A DNA stretch of 34,407 bases from an uncultured Oscillospiraceae bacterium (GTDB lineage: Bacteria; Bacillota; Clostridia; Oscillospirales; Oscillospiraceae): positions 1 through 34,407 of the forward strand of contig CAKTOX010000021.1 of NCBI GenBank assembly GCA_934590355.1, read 5' to 3'. The notes beneath the pieces were generated by a model that made no database searches, was not told where the DNA came from, and saw nothing but the letters and a program-made list of their open reading frames with translations. Below, piece after piece: positions 1 through 7,830 of this stretch. The stretch's first letter is position 1, and every line of letters starts with the position of its first letter. The position numbers and the translations under genes were made by a program.

Positions 1-39
1 AGCCCCTTTGGGGCTGCCAGTATCATGCCCTTATAGGGC
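1..39. other. Two short perfect hairpins at the left edge
   Basis: Positions 1-15 form a six-base-pair hairpin (AGCCCC/GGGGCT around TTT) and 27-39 a second one (GCCC/GGGC around TTATA). With the 46-70 hairpin they make three consecutive stem-loops ending in a T-rich tract. This could be the 3' end of a structured RNA or untranslated region that begins left of the window. No coding potential is apparent. Confidence 0.45.
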
Positions 40-45
40 TTATGC

Positions 46-79
46 AAACCTCCGGCTTAGCCGGAGGTTTTGATTTTTT
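46..79 (+). terminator. Rho-independent terminator (+ strand)
   Basis: An 11-base-pair perfect stem, positions 46-56 pairing with 60-70 around a TTA loop, is followed by a T-rich run (TTTTGATTTTTT). It would end a plus-strand transcript entering from the left of the window. Confidence 0.75.
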
Positions 80-83
80 GCGC

Positions 84-117
84 AAAAAACGACGGCAGCG
101 AAAAACGCTGCCGCCGT
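84..117 (-). terminator. Terminator of the rpsB-tsf operon
   Basis: Read on the minus strand, positions 117-106 pair with 100-89 (12 positions, one mismatch) around a TTTTT loop. A six-T tract follows. It lies 27 bases after the tsf stop codon. Confidence 0.85.
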
Positions 118-143
118 AAGAGGCGTTAAATTACTCGGTGCAA

Positions 144-1076
144 TTACTTGCCCATGTTCATCTGAGCTGCAACCTCGGCTGCGAAGTCCTCTTCCTTCTT
201 CTCGATGCCTTCACCGGTCTGGAAACGGACTGCGTCGGCAAACTTGATGCTGCCGCCGAGCTTCTTTGCTGCGTCTGCGATGTACTTCTCGACGCTGCCC
301 TGGAACAGATCGCTGCGAACGAACTCCATCTGGAGCAGGCAGTTCTCTTCGTAGAACTTGTTCATCTTACCCATGACGATCTTTTCCTTGACCTGATCGG
401 GCTTTGCAGCCATCTTCGGGTCGTTGTTCATGAGCGCGAGAGCAACCTTCTTCTCCTCCTCGAGGACGTCAGCGGTGACCTCGCTCTTATCCCAGAAGCG
501 GGGGTTGAGAGCTGCGATCTGCATTGCGATGTTCTTGCCGACCTCGCCTGCGTCAATGCCGCCCTCGGTCTCGAGGTTGACGAGAACGCCGATCTTGCCG
601 CCTGCGTGAACGTAAGCGACGGAGGTGTTCTTGTCGAAGCGTGCGAAACGGCGGATCTGAAGATTCTCACCGATGGACATGACCTTCTCGGGCATAGTCT
701 CGGCGACGCTCAGCTCGCTGCCGGGGTATTTGCACTGCATGAGTGCATCGACGTCTGCGGGTGCGTCCTTGAGGACTACCTTGCAGATATCCTTAACGAA
801 TGCAACGAACGGCTCGCTCTTTGCGCAGAAGTCGGTCTCGCAGTTGACTTCAACGACAGCGCCTACGCCGCACTCGGGGCAAACCTGTGCATAAGCCATG
901 CCTTCCGCTGCGATGCGGCCGGCCTTCTTCGCGGCCTTGGCAAGACCCTTCTCGCGCAGATACTCAACGGCCTTATCCATATCGCCGTCGCACTCGCTGA
1001 GAGCCTTCTTGCAGTCCATCATGCCGACGCCGGTCATCTCACGGAGAGTTTTTACGTCCTGTGCTGTAAATGCCAT
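144..1076 (-). CDS. tsf: Translation elongation factor Ts
   Basis: EF-Ts is the cytoplasmic guanine-nucleotide exchange factor that regenerates EF-Tu-GTP. The 310-residue product has the N-terminal TS-N/UBA-like domain, with the hallmark TGVGMMDCKKAL segment near residues 15-26, followed by the EF-Tu-binding core (VNCETDF near residue 78). It is somewhat longer than the E. coli protein (about 283 residues), and the extra length lies in the C-terminal core. The ATG at 1076 has a strong AGGAGG site a few bases upstream. It follows rpsB in the near-universal rpsB-tsf order, with a hairpin in the 120-base gap, and ends at a strong terminator. Confidence 0.97.
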   Translation of the reverse strand: MAFTAQDVKTLREMTGVGMMDCKKALSECDGDMDKAVEYLREKGLAKAAKKAGRIAAEGMAYAQVCPECGVGAVVEVNCETDFCAKSEPFVAFVKDICKVVLKDAPADVDALMQCKYPGSELSVAETMPEKVMSIGENLQIRRFARFDKNTSVAYVHAGGKIGVLVNLETEGGIDAGEVGKNIAMQIAALNPRFWDKSEVTADVLEEEKKVALALMNNDPKMAAKPDQVKEKIVMGKMNKFYEENCLLQMEFVRSDLFQGSVEKYIADAAKKLGGSIKFADAVRFQTGEGIEKKEEDFAAEVAAQMNMGK

Positions 1077-1103
1077 AACATTTTCCTCCTGTAGTATTTA
1101 AGA

Positions 1104-1125
1104 AAGGGAGCAGGATCGCTCCCTT
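1104..1125 (-). other. Intercistronic hairpin between rpsB and tsf
   Basis: An eight-base-pair perfect stem (1104-1111 with 1118-1125, loop AGGATC on the + strand). On the minus-strand transcript it is followed by TCTTAAAT, a weak U-tract. It may act as a partial terminator or mRNA-stabilising element that sets the S2 to EF-Ts ratio; that role is inference. Confidence 0.5.
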
Positions 1126-1196
1126 ACGGTTTTTTTAGATCTGCTGATCGATTTCAGTGTGTTTGCGGCTAAAAAGACCCGGCAAGGGGCTTTTGA

Positions 1197-1940
1197 TTAT
1201 TCCTCTTCGACCTTCTCGGCCTCAGCCTCTGCCATGGTCTCCTCGACCTCGGCGTCGGCGCCCTGACGGCCTTCCTGAACGGCGTTTGCCATGGTGGAAG
1301 CGATCAGGCGGATGGCGCGGATAGCGTCGTCGTTTGCGGGGATAACGTAGTCGACCTCATCGGGGTCGCAGTTGGTGTCAACGATTGCAACGATGGGGAT
1401 GTGCAGCTTGCGTGCCTCGGCAATTGCGTTGTGCTCCTTGCGGGGGTCAACAACGAACATTGCGCCGGGGAGCTTCTTCATGTCCTTCACGCCGCCGAGA
1501 TACTTCTCGAGCTTCTCCATCTCGCCGAGGTGCTTCATGACTTCCTTCTTGGGAAGCATATCGAAGGTGCCGTCCTCCTGCATCTTCTTGAGCTGTGCAA
1601 GGCGATCGATACGGGTGCGCATGGTCTTGAAGTTGGTGAGCATACCGCCGAGCCAACGTGCGTTGACGTAGTACATACCGACGCGGGAAGCCTCTTCCTT
1701 GACTGCCTCTGCCGCCTGCTTCTTGGTGCCGACGAACAGGATGCTCTGGCCGTTTGCAGCAACGTCGCGGACGAAGCTGTAAGCCTCTTCGAGCTTCTTG
1801 ACGGTCTTCTGAAGGTCGATGATGTAGATGCCGTTACGCTCCATGTAGATGTATTCGGCCATCTTGGGGTTCCAGCGGCGGGTCTGGTGACCGAAGTGGA
1901 CACCTGCTTCCAGCAGCTGCTTCATAGATACTACTGACAT
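1197..1940 (-). CDS. rpsB: 30S ribosomal protein S2
   Basis: S2 is a primary component of the 30S subunit. The 247-residue product begins with the typical MSVVSMKQLLEAGVHFGHQ stretch and contains the RRWNPKM, IYIIDLQKT and FVGTKKQA motifs of bacterial S2. Residues about 228-247 form a Glu/Ala-rich acidic tail common in Firmicutes. The ATG at 1940 has an ideal GGAGGAAATAACAA spacing upstream. It is the first gene of rpsB-tsf and has its own promoter about 105-130 bases upstream. Confidence 0.98.
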   Translation of the reverse strand: MSVVSMKQLLEAGVHFGHQTRRWNPKMAEYIYMERNGIYIIDLQKTVKKLEEAYSFVRDVAANGQSILFVGTKKQAAEAVKEEASRVGMYYVNARWLGGMLTNFKTMRTRIDRLAQLKKMQEDGTFDMLPKKEVMKHLGEMEKLEKYLGGVKDMKKLPGAMFVVDPRKEHNAIAEARKLHIPIVAIVDTNCDPDEVDYVIPANDDAIRAIRLIASTMANAVQEGRQGADAEVEETMAEAEAEKVEEE

Positions 1941-2073
1941 TTGTTATTTCCTCCTGAATTTGTTTTTTCCTCCGAACGCTTCAACCCTCTCCCCAAGCCG
2001 TAGCCACATGGAGAAAAGTCTGCATCCGTGCGAAATGCCTTGATATAATATCAGAATTGCACAGATTTTTCAA
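1941..2073 (-). promoter_or_regulatory. rpsB promoter and 5' leader
   Basis: On the minus strand, TTGAAA (2073-2068) and TATTAT (2050-2045) are separated by exactly 17 bases, a good housekeeping promoter. Transcription would start near 2038, leaving a leader of about 97 nt before the rpsB ATG. A leader this long upstream of rpsB could be an S2-responsive autoregulatory element, but I cannot match a known leader motif by eye. Confidence 0.7.
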
Positions 2074-2091
2074 TAGTTTTTTGCCGTTTTG

Positions 2092-2370
2092 TCAAAAAAA
2101 TTTTCTTTTTTCTCTGTGGCGGCGCGGCTGCGAGTCCTCGGTGCGCACGAGAATGATGTCCGAGCCTATGCGCTCGATGCATTTCCACGGCAGAACGTAG
2201 TCGTCCTCGCGCCCGAAAAGCCCGAAAAACCTCGCTCTCCCGGGCGTTATGAGCGATATGAGCTGCCCCTGGCACTCGTCAAGCTCCGCGTCGCACACAT
2301 AGCCCAGCCGCCTGCCCGAGTGAATGTCTATCACTTCCTTGTATCTTAGCTCGGAAAAATAGCTTATCAT
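2092..2370 (-). CDS. YlmC/YmxH-family PRC-barrel protein
   Basis: A small 92-residue protein of the sporulation-associated YlmC/YmxH family, a PRC-barrel fold found in spore-forming Firmicutes. The family pattern is clear: an N-terminal SELRYKEVIDIHSGRRLGYV segment, then a loop with GRARFFGLFGR, then YVLPWKCIERIGSDIILV. The exact molecular role is not established. I chose the ATG at 2370 because GGAGG sits eight bases upstream and the family normally starts here; longer in-frame starts upstream would add residues not seen in the family. The C-terminus is basic (Arg/Lys-rich). Confidence 0.85.
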   Translation of the reverse strand: MISYFSELRYKEVIDIHSGRRLGYVCDAELDECQGQLISLITPGRARFFGLFGREDDYVLPWKCIERIGSDIILVRTEDSQPRRHREKRKFF

Positions 2371-2404
2371 GCCCCTCGCCTCCATACCCAAGCACATACA
2401 AATA

Positions 2405-2426
2405 CCGCCGTATTATTCTACGGCGG
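2405..2426 (-). terminator. Hairpin after the noc-like gene
   Basis: An eight-base-pair perfect stem (2405-2412 with 2419-2426, loop of six) lies 13 bases beyond the noc stop on the minus strand. It is followed by TATTTGT, a weak T-tract, so termination may be partial with readthrough into the YlmC/YmxH gene. Confidence 0.55.
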
Positions 2427-2438
2427 CATATGTTCGTC

Positions 2439-3257
2439 CTATTCGCTCTTATTTTTCGGGATGGATATCGTCAGGATGAGCTCATCCTCGGTCTCCTCGC
2501 GCTTCATGCCCGCCGCGATGCCGCCCTGCTTCATCAGGTCGAGCCCGTGCAAAATGGTGTTCACGAAAACGCGCACGTCCTTCATGATAAACGTCCGCCT
2601 GACCTCGGGCTTCTCCTCCCGCTCGGCCTCGGCGAGCAGCGAATCGACATAGCTGTCGGTCGAGGCGACGTTAAGATCGTGGTCTATTATGTACCCCAGC
2701 GCCATACGCTGCGCGTTTTCGTCGGCAAGGCGCAGCAGAGCCCTGCCGTGGCGCTCGGTCAGGGCATTGTCGCGCAGCGCCGTGAGCACGTCCTCCGGCA
2801 GCTTGAGCAGCCTCAGCTTATTGGCAACGGCGGACTGCGACTTGCCTATCCTGCGTGCCGCCTCCTCCTGGCTCATGCCGAAAAGCCGTATGAGCTGGCT
2901 CAGCCCGTTTGCCTCCTCGATGAAATCAAGGTCGCGCCGCTGAAGATTTTCGACAAGGGCAATGAGGCTCGCGTCCTCAAGCCCCACGTCCAGCAGGATG
3001 CACGGCACCTCGTTAAGACCGGCAAGGCGCGCGGCGCGGAGCCTTCGCTCGCCCGCGATAAGCTCGTATCTGCTCTCGCGCAGACGCACCGTGAGCGGGT
3101 TTAAAATACCGTACTGCGCGATGGACTCGCTCAGCTCCTGCAATTCGCCGTCGGGGAAATTTTTGCGCGGCTGCACGGGATTCGGCTCAAGCTCGTCCGC
3201 CGGCAGCCAGATGACGCCGCCCCGCCGCGTGCCGGGGCGCAGTTTTGTCGCTTGCAT
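2439..3257 (-). CDS. noc: ParB/Spo0J family protein, likely nucleoid occlusion protein Noc
   Basis: A 272-residue ParB-type CTP-dependent DNA clamp. Visible in order: an N-terminal ParB domain (residues about 15-110) with the nucleotide-binding box GERRLRAARLAG at 69-80 and ENLQRRDL at 103-110; a helix-turn-helix (about 127-150, MSQEEAARRIGKSQSAVANK); and a C-terminal dimerisation region. Chromosomal Spo0J and Noc have the same architecture. There is no parA here, and Noc is usually not paired with its own ParA, so Noc is favoured. The classic amphipathic membrane-targeting helix at the N-terminus of B. subtilis Noc is not obvious, so the assignment is provisional. GGAGG lies just before the ATG. 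Confidence 0.7.
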   Translation of the reverse strand: MQATKLRPGTRRGGVIWLPADELEPNPVQPRKNFPDGELQELSESIAQYGILNPLTVRLRESRYELIAGERRLRAARLAGLNEVPCILLDVGLEDASLIALVENLQRRDLDFIEEANGLSQLIRLFGMSQEEAARRIGKSQSAVANKLRLLKLPEDVLTALRDNALTERHGRALLRLADENAQRMALGYIIDHDLNVASTDSYVDSLLAEAEREEKPEVRRTFIMKDVRVFVNTILHGLDLMKQGGIAAGMKREETEDELILTISIPKNKSE

Positions 3258-3346
3258 AAGTGTACCTCCTATACACCGTAGTATATTGAGAATTTACACT
3301 GCCTGCCGCGCAAAATCTGCCGCATTGTGAGGTTTACATAAAATAT

Positions 3347-3378
3347 CGCAGGAGCACATCGGGTGGCGTGCTCCTGCG
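3347..3378. terminator. Hairpin terminator downstream of the PfkB-family gene
   Basis: An 11-base-pair perfect stem (3347-3357 with 3368-3378, 10-base loop). On the minus strand it is followed by ATATTTTAT and lies 45 bases after the kinase stop. On the plus strand it is followed by TTTTGATTTTTT. It ends the glycogen operon and insulates the noc-like gene. Confidence 0.7.
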
Positions 3379-3423
3379 GAGTTTTGATTTTTTCGAAATT
3401 GTCTCTTTTAGCGCCGAAATAAA

Positions 3424-4311
3424 TCAGCTTATGAGCTCGGGGCAGAGCTCGGGGTTATTCGTCTGCTCGCACTGAGCCGTCAGCGCCGCGGCCTTCATTG
3501 CGGCGGAGGCGGTCTCCGCGAGACCCAAGCCGTTTACGCCCGCCCAGATTATCGCTGCCGTGGCGGCATCGCCGCAGCCGGTGGCGTTGACTATCTCCGC
3601 ACTCTCGCAGGGCAGCTTTATTATCTCACCGTCGGCGGCGGCAACTATACCGTCGCTGCCGAGGGAGACGAACACCTGCTTTACGCCGCGGCGCAGAAGC
3701 TCCTCGGCGGCAAACAGCGAGGTAGTCTCGTTCGTCAGATACTTTGCCTCGTACTCATTGGGCTTAAACGCCTTGAGCCTGCCCAGAACGGGCGTGAGCC
3801 TTTCCGCCTTTGCGATGGAAACGGGGTCGGCGTACAGGTCGCTCGTCACGTTTTCGCCTATCCACGAGAGGGTCTCCTTCGTGAGGTTTGCGTCAATTAC
3901 GACGGCGTCGGCGGCGTTGAGCTCCCTGAGGTGGCGTCCGAGATATTCGGGGGTGATGCTGCCGGAAATATCGGTGTCGTTAACGCCGAGGAGCATATCG
4001 CCCTTTTCGTCGGTGATGTACAAATAGCTCGACGTTCTGCCGCCCTTCATTCTGCGGCACATATGCATATCCATGCCGAGCTTTTCGCAGCTTTCGTAAA
4101 TGCTGCTGCCGTAAACGTCGTCTCCGATGGCGGCAATGAATTTAACGCTCACGCCGAGCAGGCACAGATTGTGCGCGATGTTCCGTCCTACTCCGCCGGG
4201 GGTGAAGCTGACGGTGCCGGGGTTTGAATCGTGCATCTTCGGTTCTTTGTTCGGTCTGCCGCAGATATCCATATTCACGGCGCCGATAACGACTACAGTT
4301 TTATTCCCCAT
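3424..4311 (-). CDS. PfkB-family sugar/nucleoside kinase, pseudouridine-kinase-like
   Basis: A 295-residue ribokinase-fold kinase. The N-terminal substrate motif PGGVGRNIAHNL (about residues 38-49) is characteristic of pseudouridine kinases (PsuK/YeiC type). The C-terminal anion-hole/catalytic motif is NATGCGDAA near residues 241-249, with the catalytic Asp present; Cys replaces the common Ala of GAGD. ADPVSIAKA and KPNEYEAKYL match the PsuK-like subgroup. No psuG glycosidase is beside it. Instead the gene overlaps the end of glgP by 19 bases and has its own GGAGG inside that gene, so it is co-translated with glycogen breakdown. The substrate is uncertain: pseudouridine by family, a sugar by context. 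Confidence 0.8.
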   Translation of the reverse strand: MGNKTVVVIGAVNMDICGRPNKEPKMHDSNPGTVSFTPGGVGRNIAHNLCLLGVSVKFIAAIGDDVYGSSIYESCEKLGMDMHMCRRMKGGRTSSYLYITDEKGDMLLGVNDTDISGSITPEYLGRHLRELNAADAVVIDANLTKETLSWIGENVTSDLYADPVSIAKAERLTPVLGRLKAFKPNEYEAKYLTNETTSLFAAEELLRRGVKQVFVSLGSDGIVAAADGEIIKLPCESAEIVNATGCGDAATAAIIWAGVNGLGLAETASAAMKAAALTAQCEQTNNPELCPELIS

Positions 4312-6701
4312 ATATCCTCCGCATATTCCTTTATCGCGCGGTCGGCGGCAAAGATGCCCGCCTCGGCGGTGTTTACGATGGAAAGTCTTGCAAGCTCGGA
4401 CGGGTCCGAGATCGAGGCGTAGAGCCTGTCGTGAGTGTTGACATAGTCACGGTAGTCGGCGCACAGCATATATGTGTCGCCCCTGTACAGCAGCCCCGAA
4501 ACGAGGTCGGAGTAGCTCTTGCCGTCGGAAAAGCCGCGGCTTATCCTGTCGAGCACCGCGCCGAGCTCCGCGTCCTCGCGGGCGTAGCGCTGCGGGTCAT
4601 AGCCCGAGGCCTTGAGCGCGATGACCTCCGGAGTTTTGAGACCGAACAGGAACATATTCTCATCGCCCAGACGCTCGTACATTTCGACGTTTGCGCCGTC
4701 AAGCGTGCCTATCGTAACGGCGCCGTTGAGCATGAGCTTCATGTTGCCCGTGCCGGAGGCCTCCTTGCCGGCGGTGGATATCTGTTCGGACACCTGAGCC
4801 GCGGGCATAAGCGCCTCGGCCGCGGAAACACGGTAGTTTTCCATGAAGCAGACCTGGAGCTTGCCCTTGCACAGCGGGTCGTTGTTAACGTCCTTTGCCA
4901 GCGAGCAGATGAGCTCGATTATCCGCTTTGCGGTGTAGTAGCCCGCCGCCGCCTTTGCGCCGAACACGAAGCTGCGCGGCGTAAACTCCGCGTTGGGGTC
5001 TGCGTGTATCTGCATTTGCAGACGCGTTATGAGCATCGCGCACAGAAGCTGACGCTTATACTCGTGAAGGCGCTTTACCTGAACGTCGAGTATCGCATCG
5101 GTGTCGAGCGCAAAGCCGTCGTTTTTCGCAAGGAACTCCGCGAAATCGCGCTTATTCTGAAGCTTAATTTCATTTACCCTGCGCTGCACCTCGGCATCCG
5201 TCGCAAATGCCTTGAATTTTATAAGCTCCTCTGGTCTTGTGAGATAGCCGTCGCCGCCCAGAGCTTCGCTCACGAGAGCGTTCAGGCGCGGGTTTATCTG
5301 CGCAAGCCAGCGGCGGTGATCTATGCCGTTTGTGACGTAGGTAAAGCGCTCGGGGCTTATCCCGCAGACGTCCTTAAACAGATCCGTTCTGAGTATCTCG
5401 CCGTGCAGGGCGGAAACGCCGTTTATCTTATAGCACGCGGCAAGGCAGAGGTTTGCCATGTGCACCTGCCCGTCGCGGATTATGAGGTTTCTTCCGACCT
5501 TTTCGCTGTTGCCGAAGCGGGAGACAAGATCATCGCACCAGCGGCGGTTTATCTCGCACAGTATCTCCCACACGCGCGGCAGAAGCGTCTGCACGAGCTC
5601 CTGCGGCCATTTTTCGAGCGCCTCGCTCATGACGGTGTGGTTCGTGTACGCGACCGATGCGCTCACCGTGCTCCACGCCTCGTCCCAGCCAAGCCCGTAC
5701 TCGTCCATCATGATGCGCATGAGCTCGGGGATAACGAGCGCGGGGTGGGTGTCGTTTATCTGAATGGTGTGGTGCTTTGCGAAGCTCTTAATGTCGCCGA
5801 AGCGCTTCATATGGGTCTTTATTATCGACTGCGCCGTTGCCGACAGGAAGAAATACTGCTGCTTGAGGCGCAGGGTCTTGCCTTCGATGTGGTCGTCCGC
5901 GGGATAGAGCACCTTGGTGATGACCTCGCTCATGGTGCGCTGCTCAAGGCTCTTGACGTATTCGCCCTCGGAGAACAGGTACATATCCAGTGCGCTCGTG
6001 CTGCGTGCGTCCCAGAGCCTGAGGATATTGACGTTATCCCCGCCGTAGCCGGCAATGAGCATATCGCGCGGGACCGCGGTGACGGTCTGATAGCCGGTGT
6101 GCTCGGCGTGATATCTGCCGAAGCTGTCCCAGCGCGGGGAGATGTTGCCGCCGAAGCGCACCTCGACCGCCTCGTCGTTTCGCGCAACGAGCCAGCTTTC
6201 CGCCGCGCTGCGCCAATCGTCGGCGACCTCGGTCTGCTTTCCGTCAACTATCTTCTGGCGGAATATGCCCAGCTCGTAGCAAAGCGAATATCCCGTTGCG
6301 GGAATGCCGAGCGTCGCCAGAGAGTCCATATAGCACGCGGCGAGGCGGCCGAGACCGCCGTTGCCGAGTCCTGCGTCGTTTTCCGCCTCGAATATATCCG
6401 CGGCGCTGCGTCCCAGGTCCTCGAGCGCGCCCGTAAGAGCGTCGGAAATGCCGAGGTTGAACGCATTTTTCATAAGGCTGCGTCCCATAAGGAACTCCAT
6501 CGAAAGATAGTGCACCTCGCGCTCGGGGGTCTTGACCTCCTCGGCGGTGAGCAGCCTGCTCATGATTTCACGAATGACGATGGCGCTTGCCTGAAACACC
6601 TGATCGTCGGTTGCTGTCTCTGCTGTCACGGCAAAGTGCGCGCAAAGCTTATCCTCGATGGCGCTGCGCACCTCGTCGCGAGAGATCTGACTTACATACA
6701 T
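4293..6701 (-). CDS. glgP: Glycogen/maltodextrin phosphorylase
   Basis: A cytoplasmic GT35 phosphorylase that releases glucose-1-phosphate from alpha-1,4-glucan chains using pyridoxal phosphate. The 802-residue length fits the family. Diagnostic segments are ERE-VHYLSMEFLMGRSL near residue 65, GNGGLGRLAACYMDSLAT near 115, NDTHPAL in the middle, DVQVKRLHEYKRQLL, and the PLP-lysine motif EASGTGNMKLMLNGA followed by TIGTLDGANVEM in the C-terminal domain. It lies 14 bases after glgD, with AAGGAG overlapping the intergenic gap, and overlaps the downstream kinase gene. The 762-residue open frame on the opposite strand is a composition artefact. Confidence 0.96.
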   Translation of the reverse strand: MYVSQISRDEVRSAIEDKLCAHFAVTAETATDDQVFQASAIVIREIMSRLLTAEEVKTPEREVHYLSMEFLMGRSLMKNAFNLGISDALTGALEDLGRSAADIFEAENDAGLGNGGLGRLAACYMDSLATLGIPATGYSLCYELGIFRQKIVDGKQTEVADDWRSAAESWLVARNDEAVEVRFGGNISPRWDSFGRYHAEHTGYQTVTAVPRDMLIAGYGGDNVNILRLWDARSTSALDMYLFSEGEYVKSLEQRTMSEVITKVLYPADDHIEGKTLRLKQQYFFLSATAQSIIKTHMKRFGDIKSFAKHHTIQINDTHPALVIPELMRIMMDEYGLGWDEAWSTVSASVAYTNHTVMSEALEKWPQELVQTLLPRVWEILCEINRRWCDDLVSRFGNSEKVGRNLIIRDGQVHMANLCLAACYKINGVSALHGEILRTDLFKDVCGISPERFTYVTNGIDHRRWLAQINPRLNALVSEALGGDGYLTRPEELIKFKAFATDAEVQRRVNEIKLQNKRDFAEFLAKNDGFALDTDAILDVQVKRLHEYKRQLLCAMLITRLQMQIHADPNAEFTPRSFVFGAKAAAGYYTAKRIIELICSLAKDVNNDPLCKGKLQVCFMENYRVSAAEALMPAAQVSEQISTAGKEASGTGNMKLMLNGAVTIGTLDGANVEMYERLGDENMFLFGLKTPEVIALKASGYDPQRYAREDAELGAVLDRISRGFSDGKSYSDLVSGLLYRGDTYMLCADYRDYVNTHDRLYASISDPSELARLSIVNTAEAGIFAADRAIKEYAEDIWGIKL

Positions 6702-6715
6702 AAATTATTTGCTCC

Positions 6716-7828
6716 TTAAATTTTCGTGCCCTTGGGCAGCACGACCGGCAGCTTCTCGCTGCCCATGAGGGTCTGGTACGGAGATATCTCCGAGGCTTTA
6801 TCGACGACGACGTTTTTCATAACGACGCCCTCGCCTATTTTTGCGCCGCGCATGACCACGCAGCCGTCGAGCTTCGCTCCTTTTGCGATGCGGACATCGG
6901 AGGAGATGATGCAGTTATCAATTTCGCCCTCGATGATGCAGCCGTCGGCAACGAGGCTGTTCGAGGCTCTTGAGCCCTCGGCGTAATACGTGCTCACGTC
7001 CTCGTGAGTCTTGGTGCGCACGGGGCGCTCGGGCGGGAAGAGCTCGGCGCGCTTTTCGCTGCTGAGCATATCCATATTCGCCGAGAAGAACGACTGCGTG
7101 CTCATTATCCGCCTGCCGTAGCCGCGGTGGCAGTAAACGCCGACCTTGCCGCCGTTTGCAAGATACTGCGCTATCGCGTCGCGGTGGAAGTGATAGCGGT
7201 TTTCCGCACGGCAGGTCTCCATCATGCTCAGAAGAAGCTCCTTGGAGATGATGTACGCATCAAGCGAGGCAAGTCCGGGGCCGGCGGCGGTCTGTCTGAA
7301 CATCATGCTGCGCGCAAAGCCGTCCTGCTCGACCATGTAGCGATGGTGCGTATAGTCGGGCGTAGTCTCGGTGCAGATGGCGGTTATCTCCGCCCCCGTG
7401 TGCAGATGCTGCTCGATGGCGGCGCTCATGTCGATGTTAGCCGCGGTGTTGCCGTGCATCATGATGACGTACTTGGCGTTAATGTCGCTTATATAGGTCG
7501 AAACGGCGTTGAGCGCCTCGATCGTACCAGTATAGTCGCCCTGATGATATTCCGGCAGGCCGAACGGCGGCAGCATGCGCAGTCCGCCTATCCTGCGTCC
7601 CATGTCCCAATCCTTGCCGCTGGCAAGATGGTCGAGAAGGGACTGATAATCGCGGCGCATGATGACCCCGACGTCGTGTATGCCCGCGTTCATGAACGAC
7701 GACAGCGCAAAGTCAATGAGTCTGTATCGGCCGCAGAACGGCAGCGATGAGGCGGTGCGCGCCTTGGTCAGCTCACCCAGCTCCGGCACTGCGCCGTAAG
7801 CAAAGATAATTCCGTGAAAATCGCTCAT
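6716..7828 (-). CDS. glgD: Glucose-1-phosphate adenylyltransferase, GlgD subunit
   Basis: A 370-residue partner of GlgC in the Firmicutes-type heteromeric ADP-glucose pyrophosphorylase. The nucleotidyltransferase fold and C-terminal left-handed beta-helix hexapeptide repeats (residues about 285-345) are present. The catalytic glycine-rich loop of GlgC (GGQGSRL) is replaced here by YGAVPELGELTKAR, as expected of the non-catalytic, modulatory GlgD. It starts two bases after the glgC stop, and its GGAGG lies within the last codons of glgC, indicating translational coupling and equimolar production. Confidence 0.95.
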   Translation of the reverse strand: MSDFHGIIFAYGAVPELGELTKARTASSLPFCGRYRLIDFALSSFMNAGIHDVGVIMRRDYQSLLDHLASGKDWDMGRRIGGLRMLPPFGLPEYHQGDYTGTIEALNAVSTYISDINAKYVIMMHGNTAANIDMSAAIEQHLHTGAEITAICTETTPDYTHHRYMVEQDGFARSMMFRQTAAGPGLASLDAYIISKELLLSMMETCRAENRYHFHRDAIAQYLANGGKVGVYCHRGYGRRIMSTQSFFSANMDMLSSEKRAELFPPERPVRTKTHEDVSTYYAEGSRASNSLVADGCIIEGEIDNCIISSDVRIAKGAKLDGCVVMRGAKIGEGVVMKNVVVDKASEISPYQTLMGSEKLPVVLPKGTKI

Positions 7829-7830
7829 CT

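Noticed and set aside
4431..6719. 762-codon open frame on the plus strand opposite glgP
   Set aside because: It mirrors a confidently identified phosphorylase gene; long antisense frames are expected in GC-rich DNA and this one has no recognised domain or operon signals.
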